DNA from: Flavobacterium sp.
GTDB lineage: Bacteria; Bacteroidota; Bacteroidia; Flavobacteriales; Flavobacteriaceae
Assembly (NCBI GenBank): GCA_017989775.1
Contig: JAGNPF010000108.1
Location: forward strand, 1-5,921
Reading direction: 5' to 3'
DNA length: 5,921 bases
Shown: in pieces, positions 1 to 4,784 of the stretch
Layout of the letters: each line of letters starts with the position of its first letter
Numbering within the stretch: position 1 is the first letter of the stretch
Program-made: the position numbers and the translations under genes
Notes under the pieces: model-generated
What the model was told of the DNA's origin: nothing
The model's input: only the letters and a program-made list of their open reading frames with translations
Databases searched by the model: none

Positions 1-1127
1 ACAACAATAATCAACAAGGCGATAAACAGGAAGTTTACACCGAAACACTGGAATTTAGGGTCTTTGCCCGAAACTGCAGGGGCAATGTACAATCCTGTGG
101 CAAGCCAAGCAGTGGCAATCCAAAAAATGGCCAATTGGGTGTGCCAAGTTCTCGTTACGGCATAAGGCAAGATTTGGTCCAATGGAATTCCGTAAAAACC
201 GGCACCTTCAACACCATAATGGGCCGTAATGATTCCCAACAACATTTGCACGATCATCAACAGGCTAACCACCCAGAAATATTTCTTTATCAAATGCATC
301 GATGGCGTCATTCCTTGTTTCAAAAGCGGATCTTCGGCAGGAGTGGGCAAGGTTTCTTCTTCACCTGATTTTGCGTGATAAAAGACCAATAGTCCAATAC
401 ACAAAATCAACAAAATGATGCTTACTCCGGACCAAGCCATCAAATCGGTGGTGGCTTTGTTTCCCACCAATTCATCGGCAGGCCAGTTGTGTGTATAGGA
501 TATGTCTGAATTGGGACGATTGGTAACCGTTGCCCAGGTTGCCCAAAAGAAGAAAGCACTCATTTTGTGCATTTTTGCTTCGTCTTTGATGGCATTTTTA
601 GGAATGGCATAATCTTTTCGCAACTGGTCAAATTCCGGAGAGCCCATGAACAATCCCTTGTAATAGTTGCTCAAATGCTTGATGGCTAAAACCCTGTTTT
701 GTGAAATGGTTATGGTTTTTGTGTTCTCGTCATATTTGTTCTCACGCAAATCTGCCTGCAAACGAATTTTCAATGCCGCTTGTTTTTCCTTGTCCAAAGC
801 ATCGAAATCTTTTCCAAAATCTTTGTTGGCATAAATATTCAAGATGAAAACCGCTTCTCTGTGAAGCCAGTCGGCTGTCCAATCAGGTGCAACATAAGCT
901 CCGTGACCCCAAATGGTTCCCACTTCCTGGCCACCCATGCTTTGCCAAATATTTTGGCCGTCTTTTATTTCTTCTTCCGTAAAAATAACTTCCTTATTCG
1001 CCGAAATTATTTTTTCGGGAACCGGAGGAGCCTGTTGGTAAATTTCGTAGCCATAATAGCCCAAAACGCAAAAGGATATGATTGTGACCAATGCAAAACC
1101 TATCCATAATTTCTTTTCTCTACTCAT
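1..1127 (-). CDS. norZ: Quinol-dependent nitric oxide reductase (qNor), N-terminal half, cut at window edge
   Basis: This enzyme reduces 2 NO to N2O in the cytoplasmic membrane, taking electrons directly from quinol; it is also called norB. The 375 codons seen here start at the ATG at 1125-1127 and run off the left edge; the family is about 750-780 residues, so roughly half is present. A first membrane helix lies near residues 7-29. It is followed by the hydrophilic cytochrome-c-like domain typical of qNor, with conserved blocks such as GQNIWQSMGGQEVG (about 57-70) and WGHGAYVAPDWTADW (about 73-87) and no CxxCH heme site. Further helices lie near 228-249, 283-306, 326-352 and from about 360. 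RTWHTQL contains His329, expected to be the helix-II heme ligand of the catalytic core. The remaining heme and FeB histidines would lie outside the window. A TAnnTTTG box and a long dyad precede the gene. Family assignment is very secure. Confidence 0.95.
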   Translation of the reverse strand, partial: MSREKKLWIGFALVTIISFCVLGYYGYEIYQQAPPVPEKIISANKEVIFTEEEIKDGQNIWQSMGGQEVGTIWGHGAYVAPDWTADWLHREAVFILNIYANKDFGKDFDALDKEKQAALKIRLQADLRENKYDENTKTITISQNRVLAIKHLSNYYKGLFMGSPEFDQLRKDYAIPKNAIKDEAKMHKMSAFFFWATWATVTNRPNSDISYTHNWPADELVGNKATTDLMAWSGVSIILLILCIGLLVFYHAKSGEEETLPTPAEDPLLKQGMTPSMHLIKKYFWVVSLLMIVQMLLGIITAHYGVEGAGFYGIPLDQILPYAVTRTWHTQLAIFWIATAWLATGLYIAPAVSGKDPKFQCFGVNFLFIALLIIV

Positions 1128-1157
1128 TGTATTTGTTTTTTATTCATAATGATGTTG

Positions 1158-1165
1158 CAAATATA
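1158..1165 (-). promoter_or_regulatory. Bacteroidota -7 promoter box of the qNor gene
   Basis: On the minus strand this reads TATATTTG, followed by CA, a perfect match to the TAnnTTTG consensus of the Bacteroidota housekeeping sigma factor. A TTG at 1189-1187 lies 21 nt upstream and can serve as the -33 element. Transcription would start near 1154, giving a leader of about 27 nt before the ATG at 1127. The start site is inferred from box position only. Confidence 0.75.
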
Positions 1166-1172
1166 TAAAAAC

Positions 1173-1208
1173 AAAATAATAGTGGACAAGGTTATCTACT
1201 ATTATTTT
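1173..1208. promoter_or_regulatory. 36-bp dyad overlapping the -33 region of the qNor promoter (possible operator)
   Basis: The perfect outer arms AAAATAATAGT (1173-1183) and ACTATTATTTT (1198-1208) flank a 14-nt centre that is itself nearly symmetric (GATAACCTTGTC on the minus strand). Overall 15 of 18 positions pair by Watson-Crick rules, one further position is G-T, and the symmetry axis is at 1190.5. The axis falls about 36-37 bp upstream of the predicted qNor start and the dyad covers the likely -33 TTG, so a bound protein would block or remodel the promoter. It does not have the TGA-N6-TCA core of Crp/Fnr sites. A hairpin acting as a second terminator is the main alternative, since T-runs follow on both strands. 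Confidence 0.5.
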
Positions 1209-1225
1209 TTTGAGAAATTAAATCC

Positions 1226-1253
1226 AAAAAAAAAGCCTCTTTAAAAAGGCTTT
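1226..1253 (-). terminator. Rho-independent terminator of the regulator/membrane-protein operon
   Basis: Read on the minus strand, AAAGCCTTT and AAGAGGCTTT form a stem of about 9 bp (one G-T pair) with a TTAA loop. It runs directly into nine consecutive T residues (1234-1226, sharing the last stem Ts). It begins 24 nt after the stop codon at 1278, so it closes the 3100-to-1278 transcription unit and separates it from the qNor gene, which has its own promoter downstream. Confidence 0.85.
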
Positions 1254-1277
1254 GGTTTGAACAGGTTTTTCCGAGTT

Positions 1278-2507
1278 TTATAAAGGAGGATTGTTTTTTG
1301 TTTTTTTGATGGAAAAATAGGTTGTAATTCCAATTCCAATCAATAGTATAATCGCGATTCCAAACAAGATTTCATTCACGTAAGGAATAGGGATGTAGCT
1401 AAAGGAAGCCAAACCTTGTACGGCCAAAACAATTTCGTTCAACAGCACTCCAATCGAAAACAGGACTATTCCATGTTTTATGTTCTTGTTGATGATGAGT
1501 AAATGATTGGCATAGATGTAAAACAATACAAACAGGGTAATTATAGCCAACAAAACCAAATGCAAATAAGCAATGACGATGGGCCTGAAGCCAAAAGCTA
1601 ACTCACTGAGCAAAGGAACTGTCGATCCCAATTGCAACAATAATTTGATGCTCAAGGCAAAACTCGCGAACAACAAAATGTATCGCAACAGCGGTGGGAA
1701 GTTTTCAAGGAAATCTTTCCTTGTTTTAATTGCGATTGCCAAAAGTTTAAACCAAGCAAAAACCTGGATTAGGGCAGCAAGCACCGCAATTGCATAGAGC
1801 CAAAGCGGTAATTCCAACCAAAGCGTTGACAAAAAATAAGCGGGAACACAGGCTGCAGCAAACAATTTGAACGAAGTTTCATAAAAGGAATGCTCGGATT
1901 TTCGAAGGTTTAAAAAACCGAAAGCCAAGCCCATGCAAGCAAAGAAAAACCAGCCATTGTACTGGAAATGAAGGTAAAAATAAATCGAGGAATGATACAA
2001 ATCCAGCACGACATTTTTGGTCGCCATCATGTATGCCAGGTAAAAAGTGCCCAAGGACGAGAAAGCATTGAAAAACACGGCCGCTTTTAACCAACTTTTT
2101 GCAATGCAATCAGCATCCAATAGTTTTGAATCCTTGATAAATCGGAAGGCAAAAACATAGGAAACGAATATGGATGCCGTGGACAATATTATGGAAACCA
2201 ATCCATAGCCCTCGATGATGAAGGAAACCAGCATTCCGTAGGAACAAATCAAGTTGGCGATAATGGTGTTTTTGTATTTGTTTCCGTTGAAATCGGTAAT
2301 TTTTGTTTGAAGGAGATACACCATCAACGCCATCAAAGTGTGGCTTAGCCAACCCGCAAAAGCAAAATGCGAATGGGAATGTTGCAGGTGTTTTTGGTCT
2401 AAATACGGAAATTCGAAACCTATTTTGTAACGCATCAAAACTCCAAGAGCCGCAACGATACAAAGGTTCAACAACGAAATTTTTAACCAAAATTTAATCT
2501 TCAACAT
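1278..2507 (-). CDS. Polytopic membrane protein with His-rich helices, distantly heme-copper-oxidase subunit I-like
   Basis: A 409-residue protein, almost entirely hydrophobic, with about 12 predicted membrane helices and no signal peptide. Its function is not established. Notable histidines sit at helix ends: the HSHSHFAFAGW block (His43, 45, 47), followed by His56; YHSSIYFYLHFQYNGW (His172, His180); and IAYLHLVLL (His316). The first block resembles the low-spin-heme helix of NorB and other heme-copper oxidase subunits. The HH pair of helix VII and the HxH of helix X of true oxidases are not apparent, so catalysis as an oxidase is unlikely. It may bind heme or metal, in the manner proposed for NnrS; that is inference. 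The ATG at 2507 overlaps the regulator stop codon (TAATG), so the two genes are cotranscribed and probably translationally coupled. A terminator follows 24 nt after the stop. The reading frame is certain; the family link rests on pattern recognition only. Confidence 0.8.
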   Translation of the reverse strand: MLKIKFWLKISLLNLCIVAALGVLMRYKIGFEFPYLDQKHLQHSHSHFAFAGWLSHTLMALMVYLLQTKITDFNGNKYKNTIIANLICSYGMLVSFIIEGYGLVSIILSTASIFVSYVFAFRFIKDSKLLDADCIAKSWLKAAVFFNAFSSLGTFYLAYMMATKNVVLDLYHSSIYFYLHFQYNGWFFFACMGLAFGFLNLRKSEHSFYETSFKLFAAACVPAYFLSTLWLELPLWLYAIAVLAALIQVFAWFKLLAIAIKTRKDFLENFPPLLRYILLFASFALSIKLLLQLGSTVPLLSELAFGFRPIVIAYLHLVLLAIITLFVLFYIYANHLLIINKNIKHGIVLFSIGVLLNEIVLAVQGLASFSYIPIPYVNEILFGIAIILLIGIGITTYFSIKKTKNNPPL

Positions 2508-3100
2508 TAATAATATATTTTGTGATTGATGATTTCCACTTTATTGTTTTTGTTCATTTGCGCAAAAACCCGAATAACCGTTTCCACCCTCAACCCGGTA
2601 TAATTGGCAATTTCTTGACGGGTGTACGGAACCAAGATTCTTTCATTGGTGCATCCTGATTTTTTCTTGTACGAATTCAAGAAAGCGACAATCCGGAACT
2701 CGGGTTTTTGGTTGATGATTTCTTTCGAAGTTTTTGATTTCGAATGAATTTTTTGGGCCATCAAAATCAAGAAGAATTTCTGGATTGATGGATATTCATC
2801 CAGAATTTTGAAAAACTTGTCCTTGGATAATTTTATGATGGTGCTGTCCTGAATCGTCACGGCTTTCGACGGATAAGTCTCGTTGATAAACAAGGGTGGC
2901 TCGCCAAAACCGTCTCCTTTGCAAAAAATGCCTTGGGTAAATTCTTTGCCCTCCTCATTCGAATTGTACAAACGGACACTTCCATCCAGGATTTGGTAAT
3001 AAAAATTGGCTACTTCATCTTCATCAAAAATAGTTTCGTTTTTCTTGTATTTTTTGGCAACGGCGCCCCAAGAATAAAGTAAATCTATGTCTATTTGCAT
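2507..3100 (-). CDS. Crp/Fnr-family transcriptional regulator
   Basis: A 197-residue regulator. An N-terminal cyclic-nucleotide-binding-type beta-roll spans about 12-115 (GDGFGEPPLF at 62-71 is the family core), then a dimerisation helix to about 130, then a C-terminal winged helix with the helix-turn-helix near 158-182 (YTRQEIANYTGLRVETVIRV). Recognition-helix residues Glu173 and Arg177 match the Glu/Arg pair that reads the TGA core in FNR and CRP. Val172 replaces the CRP arginine, as in FNR. There is no N-terminal cysteine cluster (only Cys60 and Cys150), so an FNR-type [4Fe-4S] sensor is ruled out. The CRP Arg-Ser that holds cAMP phosphate aligns with Pro77-Ser78, so cAMP is unlikely. A heme- or NO-sensing role like DNR is possible but unproven. 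It is the first gene of an operon with the 409-residue membrane protein and faces a divergent copper module. A palindrome with a suitable core lies in the shared promoter region, suggesting positive autoregulation. Confidence 0.93.
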   Translation of the reverse strand: MQIDIDLLYSWGAVAKKYKKNETIFDEDEVANFYYQILDGSVRLYNSNEEGKEFTQGIFCKGDGFGEPPLFINETYPSKAVTIQDSTIIKLSKDKFFKILDEYPSIQKFFLILMAQKIHSKSKTSKEIINQKPEFRIVAFLNSYKKKSGCTNERILVPYTRQEIANYTGLRVETVIRVFAQMNKNNKVEIINHKIYY

Positions 3101-3164
3101 AATTGATGTTGGGTGATTTCATGTATTTTTCTGTAATTTACGGGGCAAATACAACTTATGGCCA

Positions 3165-3172
3165 CAAATTTA
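3165..3172 (-). promoter_or_regulatory. -7 promoter box for the Crp/Fnr operon
   Basis: On the minus strand this reads TAAATTTG, a perfect TAnnTTTG match. No TTG or TTTG is found at the expected -33 distance, so activation by a bound regulator is likely. The predicted start is near 3161, leaving a leader of about 60 nt before the ATG at 3100. A weaker TGTATTTG (one mismatch) at 3153-3146 is an alternative. Confidence 0.6.
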
Positions 3173-3194
3173 AATCGCATAAAGTTAAAAAAAA

Positions 3195-3210
3195 TATGAC
3201 CCGAATCATA
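3195..3210. promoter_or_regulatory. Crp/Fnr-type palindromic operator shared by both divergent promoters
   Basis: TATGA-CCCGAA-TCATA is a perfect 5-bp inverted repeat with the 6-bp spacer of Crp/Fnr sites (core TGA-N6-TCA, as in TGTGA-N6-TCACA and TTGA-N6-TCAA). Its axis at 3202.5 is exactly 30.5 bp from the upstream edge of a perfect TAnnTTTG box on each strand (3233 plus, 3172 minus). If the final G of each box is -4, the axis is at -41.5 for both promoters, the class II activator position, and neither promoter has a -33 element. The most likely ligand is the regulator encoded at 2507-3100, whose Glu173/Arg177 fit the TGA core. This is inferred, not shown. Confidence 0.7.
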
Positions 3211-3232
3211 AAAATAATTTTAATTGATAACC

Positions 3233-3240
3233 TATATTTG
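3233..3240 (+). promoter_or_regulatory. -7 promoter box for the divergent copper-module genes
   Basis: TATATTTG followed by CA is a perfect TAnnTTTG match, the same sequence as the qNor box. No -33 TTG is present at the usual spacing; the palindrome at 3195-3210 occupies the activator position instead. The predicted start is at about 3244, one base before the GTG start codon at 3245, so the mRNA would be essentially leaderless. Confidence 0.65.
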
Positions 3241-3244
3241 CATC

Positions 3245-3619
3245 GTGAAAAAGATAATATTCCTAATAGCGTTGTTCATGTTGCTGAAACCGGTACTTCC
3301 GGTTGTGGACTATGTCGTTAATTATGAGTACATTTCAACCGTGCTTTGCGAAAACAAAGCCAAGCCAAAAATGGAATGTAACGGTAAATGTCATCTGATG
3401 AAAGAGCTTGCCAAAACTTCCGAAACGGAAGCCCCAATCTCTTCCGACAAAAAAATGGCTTCACAACAATTTGAAGTCTTGTTCTTAGAAGAAATCAAAT
3501 CTTTCAAAATTACTCCCCTTTATTTTTTCGAAACACAAAAAACAAACAGCAACTATTCCGACCTGTATTTTCATTTGAATACTGCTTCGGTATTTCGTCC
3601 GCCTATTTTCATTTCATAA
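3245..3619 (+). CDS. Small exported or membrane-anchored protein with CxGKC motif, probably metal-related
   Basis: A 124-residue protein of unknown function. I chose the GTG at 3245: it gives a regular MKK start and hydrophobic segment (residues 3-21), while the in-frame TTG at 3224 lies upstream of the -7 box. The N-terminal segment is either a signal peptide or a membrane anchor. Next comes YEYISTVLCENK (Cys35) and then CNGKCHLMKEL with Cys45, Cys49, His50 and Met52. This set of soft ligands could bind Cu(I) or another metal or undergo thiol chemistry. The C-terminal half (about 60-124) is polar with no recognised domain. From memory, short proteins with this CxGKCxL motif recur in Bacteroidota beside metal-uptake receptors; that could not be checked here. 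It is first in the plus-strand unit, 82 bp ahead of the lipoprotein gene, under the palindrome-linked promoter. Confidence 0.82.
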   Translation: MKKIIFLIALFMLLKPVLPVVDYVVNYEYISTVLCENKAKPKMECNGKCHLMKELAKTSETEAPISSDKKMASQQFEVLFLEEIKSFKITPLYFFETQKTNSNYSDLYFHLNTASVFRPPIFIS

Positions 3620-3646
3620 TTTTTCAAGTTTTTACAATGACATTAT

Positions 3647-3665
3647 TCGATGGTGATACTATCGA
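3647..3665 (+). repeat. Short stem-loop between the Cys-motif gene and the lipoprotein gene
   Basis: TCGATGGT (3647-3654) and ACTATCGA (3658-3665) pair over 8 positions, including one G-T, around a 3-nt GAT loop. No T-tract follows immediately, so it is not a standard terminator. It could be an mRNA processing or stability element within the operon, or chance. Confidence 0.3.
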
Positions 3666-3701
3666 TGGGTCTTTTATTATCAAAATTTAAAAAAATATAA
3701 A

Positions 3702-4541
3702 ATGAAATTTTTAAGAATACTACCATTGGTTTTAGTAACCCTTTTTGCTGCATGTACTTCAGACAATGACGATGCGCCAGTTGACGAATTAGCAGGATTG
3801 ACCAAGTTTAAAGAAATCTCCAACACGACCCACACCATAGAATTGTACAAACACATGGGAGGATTGGAACAAGGTTTCAACGAAATCGCTTTGAAAATCA
3901 AGGACAAAACCAGCAATCAATACATAACCAATGCCACCGTTTCCTGGATGCCCGTGATGCACATGACGATGATGAACCATTCTTGTCCAAAATCGCCGGT
4001 GACGAAAGTATCTGCCGAAGGTTCGGTTTATGAAGGATACATCGTTTTCCAAATGGCACAAAACGCCACGGAATATTGGGATTTGAAAATAGATTACACC
4101 ATCAACGGCACGGCCTATACCGTGACGTCCGTTATTGATGTTCCCGCTTCGGCAAAACAAAGAGTGACCACTTTTACGGGTTCCGATGGCGTGAAATACA
4201 TCGCCGCTTTTGTGGATCCACATCATCCAAAAGTGGGAATCAACGATATGGTTGCCGGTGTTTGGAAAATGCAGGACATGATGACTTTTCCGGTTGTGGA
4301 CAACTACAAATTGAAAATCGATCCAAGAATGCCGAGCATGGGCAATCACAGTTCTCCCAACAATGTGGACTTGACGCAAACAACTGCTGGTGATCTATAC
4401 AACGGAAAATTGTCGTTGACCATGACGGGTTTGTGGAAAATCAACCTGCAATTGGTGAATGCTTCGGGAACTGTCTTGAAAGGCGAAACCATCACCGATG
4501 CTGTTCCGGCAAGCAGTATTTACTTCGAAATAGAGTTTTAA
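3702..4541 (+). CDS. Met/His-rich lipoprotein with two related domains, probable copper binding
   Basis: A 279-residue lipoprotein. The signal peptide ends in LFAAC with Cys18 as the lipidated residue; Phe at -3 is less usual than Ala or Ser. The following TSDNDD is acidic, resembling the surface-export signal of Bacteroidota lipoproteins, so outer-leaflet display is plausible. Residues 83-95 (MPVMHMTMMNHSC) hold five Met, two His and one Cys, a typical Cu(I)-type ligand cluster. A second, sparser cluster is MPSMGNHSSP at 210-219, and HH (174-175) and MQDMM (190-194) lie between. The two clusters align as the start of a duplicated beta-rich unit (MPxM, HSxP, then G-x-x-Y-x-G, then a Trp), similar to YtkA/FixH-type domains. 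Its place between a Cys-motif gene and a CxxxM TonB receptor supports copper handling, perhaps passing copper to the receptor. The start is fixed by the signal peptide; the A-rich leader is normal for the phylum. Confidence 0.85.
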   Translation: MKFLRILPLVLVTLFAACTSDNDDAPVDELAGLTKFKEISNTTHTIELYKHMGGLEQGFNEIALKIKDKTSNQYITNATVSWMPVMHMTMMNHSCPKSPVTKVSAEGSVYEGYIVFQMAQNATEYWDLKIDYTINGTAYTVTSVIDVPASAKQRVTTFTGSDGVKYIAAFVDPHHPKVGINDMVAGVWKMQDMMTFPVVDNYKLKIDPRMPSMGNHSSPNNVDLTQTTAGDLYNGKLSLTMTGLWKINLQLVNASGTVLKGETITDAVPASSIYFEIEF

Positions 4542-4547
4542 TTTACG

Positions 4548-4590
4548 ATCATCTTTGCCAAGGGAGATGCTTTGGCAAAGATGATTTTAC
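4548..4590 (+). terminator. Strong hairpin after the lipoprotein gene, likely terminator or attenuator
   Basis: A perfect 14-bp stem, ATCATCTTTGCCAA (4548-4561) and TTGGCAAAGATGAT (4572-4585), encloses a 10-nt loop and ends in a short TTTT tract (4585-4588). It lies 7 nt past the lipoprotein stop. The T-tract is short, so partial readthrough into the receptor gene is possible, which would set a lower receptor level. It may also be bidirectional. Confidence 0.7.
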
Positions 4591-4659
4591 AATTTGACTA
4601 TCCGTCATGAATACCAATCCGAATTTTTGTTGGTTTATAAAAAAACATTTTTTCTCTTA

Positions 4660-4725
4660 AAACCATTAAGGTGTCAAGATTCATTAAGGTAAGAACTTAA
4701 TTTTCTTAATGTCTCTTAATGGTTT
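4660..4725. repeat. Nested inverted and direct CATTAAG/CTTAATG repeats
   Basis: The outer arms are AAACCATTAAG (4660-4670) and CTTAATGGTTT (4715-4725), an 11-bp perfect pair. Nested inside are CATTAAG (4682-4688) and CTTAATG (4705-4711). Thus CATTAAGGT occurs twice as a direct repeat and CTTAATG twice in inverted orientation. The block is AT-rich and non-coding and lies between the hairpin at 4548 and the receptor gene. Similar ATTAAG-rich intergenic elements are, to my recollection, dispersed in Flavobacterium genomes. It may be such a dispersed element or a folded leader of the receptor mRNA. Confidence 0.6.
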
Positions 4726-4784
4726 AAAAACAGAATAGACTTTTTGGTTTGCATGGCGGATAATCATTTTTTACAATTTTAACA

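Noticed and set aside
780..1109. Plus-strand open frames at 780-1109 and 135-368 within the qNor gene
   Set aside because: The minus-strand frame translates to clear qNor sequence throughout; these are antisense shadows.
1188..1203. A possible Crp/Fnr site at the same distance (30.5 bp) upstream of the qNor -7 box
   Set aside because: The sequence at that place lacks the TGA-N6-TCA core, so the divergent-promoter operator is not repeated here.
1278..2507. Annotating the 409-residue protein as a functional cytochrome oxidase subunit I or as NnrS
   Set aside because: The catalytic HH and HxH histidine sets are not visible and no decisive NnrS signature was recognised, so only a distant resemblance is stated.
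3224..3237. An FNR-like half site TTGAT just before the plus-strand -7 box
   Set aside because: The second half (ATCAA) is missing and the site overlaps the promoter box; the complete palindrome at 3195-3210 explains the region better.
3224..3244. An upstream TTG start extending the Cys-motif protein by 7 residues
   Set aside because: The TTG lies ahead of the TAnnTTTG box, so it would not be in the predicted transcript, and the GTG at 3245 gives a normal MKK signal-like start.
3103..3321. A 72-codon plus-strand open frame across the divergent intergenic region
   Set aside because: It runs over both promoter boxes and the palindrome and into the Cys-motif gene in another frame, and its product shows no domain or signal.
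3789..4379. A 196-codon minus-strand open frame inside the lipoprotein gene
   Set aside because: It is His- and Arg-rich, typical of an antisense shadow of the coding strand, while the plus-strand frame has a signal peptide, lipobox and ligand motifs.
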